Below are positions 22,061-31,462 of a DNA stretch of 34,863 nucleotides, piece by piece; position 1 is the stretch's first letter, and every line of letters starts with the position of its first letter. The stretch comes from Maritimibacter sp. 55A14. Its GTDB lineage: Bacteria; Pseudomonadota; Alphaproteobacteria; Rhodobacterales; Rhodobacteraceae. The notes under the pieces are model-generated. The model was given only the letters and a program-made list of their open reading frames with translations. It was not told where the DNA came from and did no database searches. A program made the translations under genes and the position numbers. Where the stretch lies: positions 1-34,863 of the forward strand of contig NZ_QEYE01000030.1 in assembly GCF_003122205.1 (NCBI RefSeq), given 5' to 3'.

Positions 22061-23689
22061 TTAACGCGCCTCGGGCATCAGCCGCGCCAGGATACCGGCC
22101 TCGTCCAGGCCTGCGACCGCGCCCGCCGTCTGCCCGCGCCGCCCCTCCAGCCGTGTCGCCACGTAACCGTCGGATACGGCAGCGGGCGCCCGTCGCAGCA
22201 GCACCGACGCGCTGAGCAGCACGGCCAGGCGTTCGGCGTACCAGCGCGCTTCGCCCTCCGGCACCGCGCCCGGCCAGCGGTCTCGATGCGCCTCGAGCGC
22301 GGCATCGTAGCGCGGATCGGCCCCCGCCGCCGCGTCAAGCTCGGCATGGAGCGCCTCGGCCGCCATCGGCTCGCGGGCGAGCGTGCGCAGGATGTCGAGG
22401 CATATGACATTGCCCGACCCTTCCCAGATCGCATTGAGCGGGGCTTCGCGATAGAGCATCGGCAGCGGCGTATCGTCGACATAGCCCATGCCGCCCAGGC
22501 ACTCCATCGCCTCGGTCACCACGGCCGGGCAGCGCTTGTTGGTGAGATACTTCGCAAGCGCCACGGCGATGCGGGCGAACGCCCGGTCATGTTCCGTGTC
22601 GCCATCGAAAGCCTGCGCCACCCGCAAACCCAGCGCCAGCGCCGCCTCCCAGTCCAGCGCCAGGTCCGCCAGAACCGCACGCATCAGCGGCTGGTCGATC
22701 AGACGCCGCTGGAAGGCGCTGCGGCCCGCGCACCACCACGCGGCCTCGGCCAGCGCCGCATGCATCAGCCCGGTAGGCGCAATGGCCGTGTCGAGCCGCG
22801 TGTGGTGGACCATCTCGATGATCGTGCGGACCCCCGCGCCCTCCTCGCCCAGCATCCGCGCCCAGGCCCCGTGATACTCGATCTCGGCGGAGGCGTTGGC
22901 GCGGTTGCCCAGCTTTTCCTTCAGGCGCATCAGGCGGATGCCGTTGCGTGCCCCGTCCGGCGTCCAGCGCGGAACCAGAAAGCAACTCAGCCCGCCCGGC
23001 GCTTGCGCCAGCGTCAGAAACCCGTCCGACATCGGCGCCGAGCAGAACCATTTGTGCCCTGTCAGCCGCCAGCCTTCGGCATCGGGCGCGGCGCGGGTGG
23101 TGTTGGTCCGCACGTCGGATCCGCCCTGTTTCTCTGTCATCGCCATGCCCATCGTGGCGCCGGATTTCTGCGCCAGCGGCAGCGATGCGCCGTCATAGCT
23201 GCGCGACAACAGTTTCGGCCTCCACTCCGCCTGCAAATCCGCGTCGGCACGAAGCGCTGGCACCGCGGCATAGGTCATGGTCATCGGACAGCAGACACCC
23301 GGCTCCACCTGGCTGAGCATGTAGACCATCGCCGCATGGCCCACATGCCCGCCTGCCGCGTCCTCCCAGGCCATCGCGGCATAACCGGCGCCGAGCCCGA
23401 GCTCCATCAGGTCGTGATAGGAAGGGTGGAAGCGTACCTCGTCCAGCCGCCGCCCCCCGCGGTCGAACAGAACCAGCTCCGGCGTCTGGCGGTTGGCCTC
23501 GAGCCCGGCCTCACGCCAACGCTCGTGCCCGGCCTCTGCACCGAAAGCAGCCAGCGGGGCCGCCTCGACCCCCGCCGCAGCCACGGCTTCCGCCAAGACG
23601 GGATCCCACAGATCGGCATCGCCGCGCGGCGGTGGCTGGTTGAGCACCTCATGGGTTTCGAGCTCGGCTTGCGGACGGAAATCGGTCAT
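22061..23689 (-). CDS. aidB: AidB-type acyl-CoA dehydrogenase
   Basis: A 542-aa flavoprotein of the acyl-CoA dehydrogenase superfamily that matches the AidB branch in length (E. coli AidB is 541 aa) and blocks: MAMTEKQGGSDVRTNTT, HKWFCSAPMSDGFLTLAQ, GLSCFLVPRW, IRLMRLKEKLGNRANAS, MECLGGMGYVDDTPLPMLYR and NAIWEGSGNVICLDILR. AidB in E. coli belongs to the adaptive response to alkylating agents, binds DNA and FAD and has weak isovaleryl-CoA dehydrogenase activity. Whether this copy acts in DNA protection is unknown, because no ada/alk genes are nearby. AGGAGG precedes the ATG. Naming at the gene level is by family resemblance. Confidence 0.88.
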   Translation of the reverse strand: MTDFRPQAELETHEVLNQPPPRGDADLWDPVLAEAVAAAGVEAAPLAAFGAEAGHERWREAGLEANRQTPELVLFDRGGRRLDEVRFHPSYHDLMELGLGAGYAAMAWEDAAGGHVGHAAMVYMLSQVEPGVCCPMTMTYAAVPALRADADLQAEWRPKLLSRSYDGASLPLAQKSGATMGMAMTEKQGGSDVRTNTTRAAPDAEGWRLTGHKWFCSAPMSDGFLTLAQAPGGLSCFLVPRWTPDGARNGIRLMRLKEKLGNRANASAEIEYHGAWARMLGEEGAGVRTIIEMVHHTRLDTAIAPTGLMHAALAEAAWWCAGRSAFQRRLIDQPLMRAVLADLALDWEAALALGLRVAQAFDGDTEHDRAFARIAVALAKYLTNKRCPAVVTEAMECLGGMGYVDDTPLPMLYREAPLNAIWEGSGNVICLDILRTLAREPMAAEALHAELDAAAGADPRYDAALEAHRDRWPGAVPEGEARWYAERLAVLLSASVLLRRAPAAVSDGYVATRLEGRRGQTAGAVAGLDEAGILARLMPEAR

Positions 23690-23774
23690 GGCGGGGCCTC
23701 CTGATGCGGACCTGTCCCAAGGCTAACGCCAGAGTACCGGTCCTGGAAAGCCCCGCCCGTCCGGTGCCGCGACG

Positions 23775-26069
23775 TCACTCCGGGTTGTCGATCCGCGCGG
23801 TGATCCGCACCCGGCCCGCCACCGGCTCCGGCCAGTTGAGCCAGACCTCCTGGCCGCCCGCCCCCTGCCCGGTCCGGACCCAGGGCTGGGCATAGACCGT
23901 GGCGCCCGCGGCATTGCTGATCGCGCCCTCCGGCACCACCCCGGTGACGGTACGCGCCCGCGCCCCGAAGGGCAGCTTGCTGTCGAAGGCCACCGCCCAG
24001 GTCGATTGCGCGCTCCCCTCGACATGATCCTGCACGACCGGGTTGGCGATGAACTGCGTGATCCCGTTGAAGGTGTTGCCCTCGATTCGGATGTTGCGCA
24101 TGCGAAAGTAGTCGAGCCCAGCGATGCTGTCATCCACGCGCTCGACCCGGTCCACGGTGGCGTTGAAGGTGCGGAAGGTGTTGCCGCTCAGCGTCAGCCC
24201 GTGGATGAAATGTCCGGGCCCGTAAGGCTTGACGATGAGCCAGCGGAACCACGGTCCGACTCGCGAGGCGATGAAGATATTGCCGGTAACGCTCAGCCCG
24301 CCGAAGGAAAACTCCGACGAGAAATCGGGTGCCGCGTCATGCTCGTTGCCCCATTCGATGAAACCGTTGTCAATGTAGTTGCCGCTGATCGTCGTGGCGG
24401 TGTTGGGCGTGGTCAGAACCAGCCCCGCCTGCCGCACACCGTTGGGCTCGGTGTCGCCCTGGAAGAAGTGATTGCCGCTGATCAGGTGCCCGGTGCCGTT
24501 CACTACCCCGAAATGAGCAAACATCATGCCGCGGTTGTCCCGCACCTTCACGTCGTTGGCGTTGACGTTGAAGGCGATGGAGCGGCGGTCCTGCGCACGC
24601 AGCGGCTGCTCATCCGACAAGAACTGGTTACGGTCGAGCAGCATGCCCTGGCATCCGGTCCCGATGGAGGTGATGCCGCGATCCTTGGGCCGCGTGATGA
24701 AACAGTCCCGGACATGGAAGATCAGCCCCTGGCGCGCCAGCATGATCGCGCTGCACTGGCCGTTGCACTGGAACTCGATATCGTCCAGCACGAAGGAATT
24801 GAGCGCGTCGAAGCCGCTGAAGTCCAGCATGTACTGGTGGCGGGTAAAGGTGAAGGTCTGGGTTCCGGCGGCATTGTAGAGCGGCTGGCTAAGAACAAGC
24901 TGCCCCGCGCCCACATTCTTGTCGCGCACATAGACCTCGCGGCCGACGCCGCTGCCGGTGACACGCGCGCCGATGGGGATCTGATCGGCATTGGCGACAT
25001 TGTCCAGACGGGTCGGGAAAGCCGTGTCATAGCTCGCCTGCGCCTGCACCACCGCATCGTCCCAGGCCGGGCTCGGCTGCGCGTCGAGCTGACCGTTGCG
25101 GATCGCGCGGCGGGTCAGGAAGGAAGTCTTGTTCTCCACCGCCGCCTGCACGTCGATAGGCTCGGTGAGCTGCACGCGCCGCCCGCCCATGTCCAGGCTC
25201 TCGTGATCGGTAAAGTTCATCAACGCCTGCAATGCTTCGCGCAGGGCCTGCGGCTCGTCACCGCCGAAGGCTTCGATATAGCTGGGCAGATCGAAATTCT
25301 GCATCAGCGACAGACGCGCGGCGACCGGCATGTCCAGCCGGCCCTGGAAGCGGATGCGCGACGACACAGAGATCGAGCTGGCGATGTGGAAAACGCCTTC
25401 GGGCACCAGCACCGTGCGGCCCTGCGCCGCGTCGTCGGCAGCCACGAAAGCCGCGTGATCGTCGGTTACGCCGTCGCCTGTGGCCCCGAAGTCGCGCACA
25501 TCCACCCAGTCCATGAGCTCGCGCAGGAAGACGCTGGTGGCGTCCTCGATCTCTATGTCGTCGATGCGCACCACGCCGCCGGTGTCGCCCGTCAGATCGA
25601 GCCCGAAATGCCCGAAGAGCGCAGTGGTGCCCCAGGGCATGTCCACCCCCGTCCGCGCCCCGGTTCCGACGATCGCCTCGACGAGGACGGCCTCGCCATA
25701 TGTGGTCAGTTGGACGGACGGGCCGGTCTCCAGGACGCCCGCGACGTGAGCGCCACCCGCCCCCCCGGCCCATGCCGCGATGCGCACTGCGGGAAGGTTG
25801 CCGCTCACCGCCTTGACGCGCGCCCGGACACGCAGGTAGCAGCCGGGCAGAAGCGGCGTCTCCCCGGTAAATCGAAGCTTCTGCACCGGCTCTGTCTTCA
25901 GAAGCTCCAGCGCGCCGCCAAAATCCTGGTCGGCGGGCACGAAGGCCGCGTTTGCCGCGCCCTCGTAGATCGGCGATCCGGGCGTGCCGTCGCCACTCGA
26001 CCAGACATCGAGACCGGCCGCAAAGGGCGGCGGCATCAGGACTAGCCCATCGGTTACTGCCTTGTTCAT
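23775..26069 (-). CDS. Large right-handed beta-helix protein (pectate-lyase / GH28-related)
   Basis: A 764-aa protein. Residues about 1-185 form a beta-rich module with Trp/Gly-rich segments (GLDVWSSGDGTPGSPIYEG), CBM-like in pattern. Residues about 190-235 carry the pectate-lyase superfamily entry motif (VRDFGATGDGVTDDHAAF, then VLVPEGVFHI). The next 400 residues contain repeated NxF/NxI turns typical of parallel beta-helices (SGNHFFQGD, ISGNYIDNG, VTGNIFIAS, LSGNTFRTF, IEGNTFNGI). No classical signal peptide is seen, so export, if any, would use another route. AAGGA lies seven bases before the chosen ATG. Phage tail-spike or cell-surface polysaccharide-binding roles are both possible. A CtrA box lies 172 bp upstream. 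Confidence 0.85.
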   Translation of the reverse strand: MNKAVTDGLVLMPPPFAAGLDVWSSGDGTPGSPIYEGAANAAFVPADQDFGGALELLKTEPVQKLRFTGETPLLPGCYLRVRARVKAVSGNLPAVRIAAWAGGAGGAHVAGVLETGPSVQLTTYGEAVLVEAIVGTGARTGVDMPWGTTALFGHFGLDLTGDTGGVVRIDDIEIEDATSVFLRELMDWVDVRDFGATGDGVTDDHAAFVAADDAAQGRTVLVPEGVFHIASSISVSSRIRFQGRLDMPVAARLSLMQNFDLPSYIEAFGGDEPQALREALQALMNFTDHESLDMGGRRVQLTEPIDVQAAVENKTSFLTRRAIRNGQLDAQPSPAWDDAVVQAQASYDTAFPTRLDNVANADQIPIGARVTGSGVGREVYVRDKNVGAGQLVLSQPLYNAAGTQTFTFTRHQYMLDFSGFDALNSFVLDDIEFQCNGQCSAIMLARQGLIFHVRDCFITRPKDRGITSIGTGCQGMLLDRNQFLSDEQPLRAQDRRSIAFNVNANDVKVRDNRGMMFAHFGVVNGTGHLISGNHFFQGDTEPNGVRQAGLVLTTPNTATTISGNYIDNGFIEWGNEHDAAPDFSSEFSFGGLSVTGNIFIASRVGPWFRWLIVKPYGPGHFIHGLTLSGNTFRTFNATVDRVERVDDSIAGLDYFRMRNIRIEGNTFNGITQFIANPVVQDHVEGSAQSTWAVAFDSKLPFGARARTVTGVVPEGAISNAAGATVYAQPWVRTGQGAGGQEVWLNWPEPVAGRVRITARIDNPE

Positions 26070-26241
26070 CAACCATCCTTTCATTCACACAGATCCGGCC
26101 CCGAAGCGCCGGACGTACGGGCCTCCGGCACTGGGAGGTATCTCGCGGGAAAGGCCGCGGTCACGGGCTGGATACCCGGCGCACGGCCGGATGGGCGCCT
26201 AGCATTTGCGCCGTAAGGACCGGGTAAAGTCACCGCGCGCC

Positions 26242-26257
26242 TTAAGCATTGCTTAAC
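26242..26257 (+). promoter_or_regulatory. Perfect CtrA-type box between the beta-helix and beta-barrel genes
   Basis: TTAA-N7-TTAAC, the same full consensus as at 14732, ends 41 bp before the ATG of the beta-barrel candidate. That is close enough to overlap its promoter. The site is 172 bp from the divergent beta-helix gene, so one site could serve both. Confidence 0.6.
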
Positions 26258-26298
26258 CATGCTTGAGGACCATCGCGGCCTTACTGTCAGGGCGCGCG

Positions 26299-26940
26299 AT
26301 GCTCCGCTTGATGACGATCTGCTTGCTTCTGCTCCCGCCCGGCATCGCCGGCGCGGACGCCTGGCCGCGCGGCAAGGGTCAGGTTTTCGCCGCGGCCAAG
26401 CTGCGGCTGCCAAACCGCGACACGCGCCATTCGGGGACCCGCGGGGTCTTCGCCGAATATGGCCTGACGGACAAGCTGACGCTGGGCGCCGAACAGGATC
26501 AGGGCAGCGGGGCGCGCGTCTTCCTGCGCTGGGCGAAGCTGCGGCCCGGCGGCTTGGTGACAGCGCAGTCCTTCGGACTGGCGGAGAGCGACAACCCCTA
26601 CGCAGATGTCCTGGTGGAAACCGGGCTCCATGCCGGCTATGGGTGGGAAAGCCGCCTCGGCGCCGGCTGGATCAGCCTCGACAGCCGTTTCTCGGCCACG
26701 CCGCAAGGCATCTGGGACCATGCCAAGCTGGACCTTCTGGCGGGGGTCAAGCCGGTGCCCCGCCTGATGACGATGTTGTCCGTGGAAACCCATGCCGAAC
26801 CCGGCGCGACCTTCGTCAATCTGGTGCCGTCGCTGGCCTGGCGTCTCTTCCCCGTCTTCACGATCCAGGCCCGCTACCGCACCCCGCTGCACGGCGGCGC
26901 GGCGCGCCAGATCGAATTCGCGCTCTGGACGAAGTTTTAG
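26299..26940 (+). CDS. Putative outer-membrane beta-barrel protein
   Basis: A 213-aa protein with a signal peptide (LMTICLLLLPPGIAGADA). The mature chain is built of alternating amphipathic strands separated by short turns (GVFAEYGLTDKLTLGAEQ, ARVFLRWAKLRPGG, LHAGYGWESRLGAGWISLD, FTIQARYRTPLHG) and ends in Phe (FALWTKF), the C-terminal aromatic used for Bam insertion. This supports an outer-membrane barrel of about 8-10 strands. AGGG lies six bases before the chosen ATG; a TTG 12 codons earlier is also in frame. The CtrA box just upstream suggests cell-cycle or motility-linked expression. The family is not recognised. Confidence 0.75.
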   Translation: MLRLMTICLLLLPPGIAGADAWPRGKGQVFAAAKLRLPNRDTRHSGTRGVFAEYGLTDKLTLGAEQDQGSGARVFLRWAKLRPGGLVTAQSFGLAESDNPYADVLVETGLHAGYGWESRLGAGWISLDSRFSATPQGIWDHAKLDLLAGVKPVPRLMTMLSVETHAEPGATFVNLVPSLAWRLFPVFTIQARYRTPLHGGAARQIEFALWTKF

Positions 26941-27073
26941 GGGCGGGTCCTGGGAAGCACGAGGGGACGGCGTTGAGGCCCCATCGGCCAGTTGGAGCAA
27001 AGGGCGAGCCCGATCCTGGGCGCTTGCCTCCGGCACATCAAGACTGCGCGCTGCACTGAAGCGCCAGCCTCCC

Positions 27074-28672
27074 TCAGGCCGCCAGTTCGCCGGCCAGCCC
27101 CTTCTCGATCAGCGCGATGGTCTCCTCGACGCCGTAAAGCGCGATGAATCCGCCGAAACGCGGACCCTGGCTGGCGCCCAGAAGCACCTCGTAGAGCGCC
27201 TTGAACCAGTCGCGAAGCGGCTCGAAACCGTGCGCCTTGCCAACCGCGAAGACAAGGCTCTGCAAAGCCTCGGCATCCAACCCGCCCTGCCAGTCGCGCA
27301 GCCGAGCGGCAAGGTCCTCCATCGCCGCGCGTTCCCGCGCGTCGGGGGCGCGGAAGCGGCGTTCGGGCGCCACGAAATCATGGAAATACTTGACCGCGAA
27401 ATCCGCCGCGGCGTCGAGATCGGGATGGGTCTCGGGGCCGGCATCCGGCGCATAACGGCGGATGAACCCCCAGAGCGCGTCCTTGTCCCGCGCGCCCGAC
27501 ACGCTGGCCAGGTTGAGCAGCATCGCGAAAGGCACGACCAGCGTCGAGGCCGGCACCTCGCCGCCGTGGATATGGAAGACCGGATTGTTGAGCCGCGCGG
27601 CCGCGTCCTGCCCCTCATAGGCGCGCAGATGCTGGTGATACTCGTCCACCGCCTTGGGGATCACGTCGAAATAGAGCCGCTTGGCCGTCTTCGGCTTCTG
27701 GTACATGAAAAGGCTCAGGCTCTCCGGGCTGGCATATTTCAGCCAGTCCTCCATCGACAGCCCGTTACCCTTTGACTTGGAAATCTTTTGCCCCGCCTCG
27801 TCCAGGAAAAGCTCGTAGTTGAAGAGTTCCGGCGCCGGTTCGCCCAGCGCCCGGCAAATCTTCGCGCTCAGTTCCGCCGACGGGATCAGGTCCTTGCCGT
27901 ACATCTCGTAATCCACGCCCAGCGCAGCCCAGCGCATCCCCCAGTCGGGTTTCCACTGGAGTTTCACATGCCCGCCCGTGACCGGAACCTCCACCTTCTC
28001 GCCATCCGGTTCCTGGTAGACGATCGTTCCCTTGGCGACGTTTCGCTCCAGCGTGGGCACCTGCAGCACATGCCCGGTCTTCGGGCTGACCGGCAGGAAG
28101 GGGGAATACGTGTTGACCCGCTCGGCCTCGACGCCGCCGAGGCTGGGCAGCATGATTTCCATGATCTTGTCGAACCGCTCCAGCACGGTCAGGAGCGCCT
28201 CGTCGAAGCGACCCTCGGCGTAGTACTGGGTGGAGGACGCAAATTCATACTCGAAACCGAAGCGGTCGAGAAACGCGCGCAGCCGCGCGTTGTTATGCGC
28301 CCCGAAACTGTCATGCGTGCCAAACGGATCGCGTACGCGCGTAAGCGGCAGGTGCAGATCCTCGGCCATCTCTTCGCGGTTGGGCACATTGGTGGGCACC
28401 TTGCGGAGCCCATCCATGTCGTCGGAAAAGCACAACAGGCGCGTGGGAATATCCGAGATCAGCTCGAAGGCGCGGCGCACCATCGTGGTGCGCGCGACTT
28501 CGCCGAATGTCCCGATATGCGGCAGGCCCGACGGCCCGTAGCCTGTCTCGAACAGCACATGGCCCTTTTCCGGCGCGCCTTTCCCGTAGCGTTTGAGCAC
28601 CCGGCGCGCCTCCTCAAAAGGCCAGGCTTTCGAGCGCATCGCGGCATCGCGGAGATCGGTCATTGGGTCCAT
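27074..28672 (-). CDS. lysK: Class I lysyl-tRNA synthetase
   Basis: A 532-aa cytoplasmic enzyme of the archaeal-type class I LysRS, used by many alphaproteobacteria instead of class II LysS. The class I signatures are visible: HIGH as P-H52-I-G-T in [13 protein letters not shown], and KMSKS as KISKSKG (296-302). It attaches lysine to tRNA-Lys. A second ATG three codons later (MTDLRDAAM) is an equally possible start; neither has a strong ribosome site. It is divergent from the TerB-like gene across about 108 bp. I see no T-box or other leader structure. Confidence 0.95.
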   Translation of the reverse strand: MDPMTDLRDAAMRSKAWPFEEARRVLKRYGKGAPEKGHVLFETGYGPSGLPHIGTFGEVARTTMVRRAFELISDIPTRLLCFSDDMDGLRKVPTNVPNREEMAEDLHLPLTRVRDPFGTHDSFGAHNNARLRAFLDRFGFEYEFASSTQYYAEGRFDEALLTVLERFDKIMEIMLPSLGGVEAERVNTYSPFLPVSPKTGHVLQVPTLERNVAKGTIVYQEPDGEKVEVPVTGGHVKLQWKPDWGMRWAALGVDYEMYGKDLIPSAELSAKICRALGEPAPELFNYELFLDEAGQKISKSKGNGLSMEDWLKYASPESLSLFMYQKPKTAKRLYFDVIPKAVDEYHQHLRAYEGQDAAARLNNPVFHIHGGEVPASTLVVPFAMLLNLASVSGARDKDALWGFIRRYAPDAGPETHPDLDAAADFAVKYFHDFVAPERRFRAPDARERAAMEDLAARLRDWQGGLDAEALQSLVFAVGKAHGFEPLRDWFKALYEVLLGASQGPRFGGFIALYGVEETIALIEKGLAGELAA

Positions 28673-28780
28673 CCAGTGTTCAGGCCGGGCGCGATCCGTC
28701 CGCGCCCGGTGCCGCTACCTATTGCCCCGCCGCAAAGCCGTCAATATTGTGCAAGTGCAGAAACCCCGGAGATTGACCCC

Positions 28781-29203
28781 GTGAGCACAGAGCTTCCCGC
28801 CCTTACACCCCAGGACGCGCTTGTCGCCGTCATGATCGCCGTCTCCGCGTCCGACGAGAGGATGCGCACCTCCGAACTGGTGACGATCGAGGATATCGTG
28901 AACCACCTGCCGGTCTTCGGCGATTACGATGCCGACCGCATCCGCTGGATTTCCCAGACGGTGCTCGACCTCTTCGAGGAGGAAGACGGGCTCGACGCCT
29001 TCTTCGGGCTGATCCGCGACAGCCTGCCCGACAAGCTCTACGAGACGGCCTATGCCCTGGCCTGCGACGTGGCCGCTGCGGATGGCCGGCTGCTGGAGAG
29101 CGAACTGCGTCTGCTGGAGGAAATTCGATACGAGTTGAACATCGACCGCCTGCACGGCGCCGCCATCGAACGCGGGGCGCGCGCGCGCCACATGACGCTC
29201 TGA
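28781..29203 (+). CDS. TerB-like (tellurite resistance TerB family) protein
   Basis: A 140-aa all-helical acidic protein. LTPQDALVAVMIAVSASDERM and ACDVAAADGRLLESELRLLEE match the duplicated D-G-x-(I/L)-x-x-x-E metal-binding pattern of TerB-like proteins. These have roles from tellurite resistance to chaperone recruitment, so the family name should not be read as proof of tellurite resistance; no other ter genes are nearby. The start is GTG, with CGGAG about ten bases upstream. It is convergent with the carboxypeptidase gene, 16 bp apart. Confidence 0.8.
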   Translation: MSTELPALTPQDALVAVMIAVSASDERMRTSELVTIEDIVNHLPVFGDYDADRIRWISQTVLDLFEEEDGLDAFFGLIRDSLPDKLYETAYALACDVAAADGRLLESELRLLEEIRYELNIDRLHGAAIERGARARHMTL

Positions 29204-29219
29204 GCGGCGCGCGGGGGCG

Positions 29220-30725
29220 TCAGGCCCCGTAGACCTGCGCCCAGCGTTCGATAAGCCGGTGCTGCAACCGCCGCGCGCGCACGGCCCAAGGCCGCGCGCC
29301 GGGCGGGCGGTCCCGGTATTCCGGCGGAATCGCGGCGCGGCGGTCGGGATCGGCGGCGAAGATCGCGAAAACCATCCTGCGCCCCCCCGGCTCTTTCATG
29401 TAGCCCGCCAGCCCGCTCACGAAATTCAGCGTCCCGGTCTTGGCCATCGCCTGCACCGGATGGGCGCGCATCGGGCGGCCCTTGTCGTCGCGGAACGCCA
29501 CCGGCTTGAGAAGCGTGCGCAGCGGCCCGTCCCAGCCCGCGCGGCAAAGAACCTGCACCATCGACTGCGCCGAGACGCGCGACGCGCCGCCCAGCCCGGA
29601 ATGGTCCACAAGCTCTGCGCGGCGAGCGCCGTAGCGCGCCGCCAGCCAGTCCGACATCGCTCCGGCGGAGGCTGCCAGCGTGTCGCCGGGCCCGCCGCGG
29701 GCGCGCGTCGCCGTCAGGCCCACGACTTCGGCTGTAAGGTTGGTGGAGTATTTCAGCATCTCCAGCAGCAGGTCCGACAGTTCCGGCGCGGCGTACTGGG
29801 CCAGAACCGCGCCGTCCTCCGGTGCGACGCCGGGCTGAGGGCGCGGCACCGACAGCCCCTCGGCACGGGCGACGGTGTGAAAGACCTCCGCGGCATAGCC
29901 CTCGGGCCGGCGCACCGGCAGCCAGCGGCCGCCGCCTTTGCCCAGCGCCTTGCGCGACACCGTCCAGACATCGCGCCCCTCATCGGCGCTGTAGGTATAG
30001 ACCGGCGTGGTCCGGTCCACGATCTCCATCCGCGAGATCCGCACCGCCGGACGATGGCTGGCCGAGCGCGCATCCATCGTCAGGTCATAGTCCCCGCCAT
30101 TACGCTTCCACTCGAAGAAGACGCGGTTGTAGTTGAGGTTGAGCCCCGATAGCGCCGCGTTGTAACCGGCATGATCCGGTTGGCCGGGGTCGATCTGCGG
30201 CAAATGCGGCAGCGCATCGGCGTCCACCAGCAGCCGCCCGTCGATCCGGCGCAGACCGAACGCCTTGAGGTCGCGCACCATCGCCGCGACCGCGTCGGTG
30301 TCGAGCGTAGGATCGCCGCCCCCCTGCAATACCAGATCGCCCTTGAGGACACCGTCCTCCACCGGGCCGGTTCCGATCAGCCGGGTGCGGAAGCGATAGG
30401 CCGGGCCGAGCGTCTCGAGCGCATAAAGCGTGGTCAGCGCCTTGGCCACGCTGGCCGGCGGCTGGCCAAGAAGCGGCGCGCGGGTCTCCAGCATCTCGCC
30501 GGTGTCGGCGTCGGCCACGGCATAGGTGACGCGGCCCGTGAGGCCCGCCGCATCGACCAGCGCCTCTACCCGCGGGATCGACCTGCGGCGTAAATCCGGA
30601 TCGCGCGGAAGCGGGCGCAGCGAGGCGGTGGGCGCATTGGCCAGGACCGGGGCGGCCAGGATCGACATCAGACCGGCCAGAAGGCTGCGGCGCAGCGGAT
30701 CGCGGATGGGATCGTTTCGAGCCAT
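29220..30725 (-). CDS. dacB: D-alanyl-D-alanine carboxypeptidase/endopeptidase (PBP4, S13 family)
   Basis: A 501-aa periplasmic penicillin-binding protein that trims or cleaves peptidoglycan cross-links. All three active-site motifs are visible: S-x-x-K as S92-V-A-K95, S-x-N as YSTN, and K-T-G as AKTGTLNF. The insert between motifs 1 and 2 contains DLVLQGGGDPTLD and LNLNYNRVFFEW, typical for PBP4. The N-terminus has PLRRSLLAGLMSILAAPVLA, a signal peptide with a twin Arg that might use Tat. An ATG six codons earlier is also possible. It starts 31 bp after the nadD stop on the same strand and is probably cotranscribed. Confidence 0.92.
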   Translation of the reverse strand: MARNDPIRDPLRRSLLAGLMSILAAPVLANAPTASLRPLPRDPDLRRRSIPRVEALVDAAGLTGRVTYAVADADTGEMLETRAPLLGQPPASVAKALTTLYALETLGPAYRFRTRLIGTGPVEDGVLKGDLVLQGGGDPTLDTDAVAAMVRDLKAFGLRRIDGRLLVDADALPHLPQIDPGQPDHAGYNAALSGLNLNYNRVFFEWKRNGGDYDLTMDARSASHRPAVRISRMEIVDRTTPVYTYSADEGRDVWTVSRKALGKGGGRWLPVRRPEGYAAEVFHTVARAEGLSVPRPQPGVAPEDGAVLAQYAAPELSDLLLEMLKYSTNLTAEVVGLTATRARGGPGDTLAASAGAMSDWLAARYGARRAELVDHSGLGGASRVSAQSMVQVLCRAGWDGPLRTLLKPVAFRDDKGRPMRAHPVQAMAKTGTLNFVSGLAGYMKEPGGRRMVFAIFAADPDRRAAIPPEYRDRPPGARPWAVRARRLQHRLIERWAQVYGA

Positions 30726-30756
30726 GCGCGAAGTAAACCTCATACTGGAACGCCGC

Positions 30757-31365
30757 TCAACCCTGCGCTGACCACGCGCCGCTGTTTCGGATCGCGGTGG
30801 AGGACGCATCGACCATCGGCAAATTCACGAAACACCAAGCCGGGGGCGCCATGACGGCGAGACGCGGCCCCATCGCCGCCGGAATCTTGGCGTAGCGGTA
30901 GATCCGCGCCGCGCGCGAGACACGCGCGGAAATCCGCTCGCCCGGCCGCGCCAGCACGCCGACCGGTACCTCCTGCATGATGCTCCGCCAGTTCTGCCAG
31001 CGGTGGAAGCCCGCCAGATTGTCGGCCCCCATCAGCCAGACGAAGTGCACACCGGGATAAAGGGCGCGCAGCCGCGACACGGTCTCGGCGGTGTAGCGGG
31101 TGCCGATACGCGCCTCGATATCCGTCACCAAGATGCGCGGGTGATCGACCAGCGCCCGCGACGCCGCCAGGCGCGCCTCCAGGGCCGCAGGCCCGCGTGT
31201 CTTGAGCGGGTTGCCCGGACTGACCAACCACCACACCCGGTCGAGCCTGAACCGCTTGAGCGCGGCCAGGCTGATATGCAGATGCCCGCGATGGGGCGGA
31301 TCGAAGGATCCGCCCAGCAGACCGATCCGCTGACCGGGAAGGGCAAGGGGCAATTCGTGGCGCAT
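30757..31365 (-). CDS. nadD: Nicotinate-nucleotide adenylyltransferase
   Basis: A 202-aa nucleotidyltransferase that converts nicotinate mononucleotide and ATP to deamido-NAD, the substrate of NadE. Signature motifs are [18 protein letters not shown] (the HxGH catalytic motif is H-R-G-H) and the C-terminal SSTAIR block. [12 protein letters not shown] and [19 protein letters not shown] are typical NadD segments. It lies upstream of dacB on the same strand and diverges from the MarR-GNAT gene. In many alphaproteobacteria nadD is followed by rsfS/rlmH; here it is followed by dacB instead. Confidence 0.95.
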   Translation of the reverse strand: MRHELPLALPGQRIGLLGGSFDPPHRGHLHISLAALKRFRLDRVWWLVSPGNPLKTRGPAALEARLAASRALVDHPRILVTDIEARIGTRYTAETVSRLRALYPGVHFVWLMGADNLAGFHRWQNWRSIMQEVPVGVLARPGERISARVSRAARIYRYAKIPAAMGPRLAVMAPPAWCFVNLPMVDASSTAIRNSGAWSAQG

Positions 31366-31442
31366 CTTTTCCCCTTCGCCGCCCCCCGACCCTCTGTCAA
31401 TCTAAAGATTGGGCGAAAGAGCGGGCTTGATCCGGCATTTTA

Positions 31443-31458
31443 GTTGACTTAAGTCAAC
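31443..31458. promoter_or_regulatory. Perfect 16-bp palindrome, likely MarR autoregulatory operator
   Basis: GTTGACTT/AAGTCAAC ends four bases before the ATG of the MarR-GNAT gene. No Shine-Dalgarno fits between, so the transcript may be nearly leaderless and a bound dimer would block transcription directly. The length and symmetry suit a MarR dimer site. It is AT-richer than its surroundings. Confidence 0.65.
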
Positions 31459-31462
31459 GATC

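Noticed and set aside
28781-29203. Tellurite resistance operon
   Set aside because: Only one TerB-like gene is present and no terA/C/D/Z partners are nearby.
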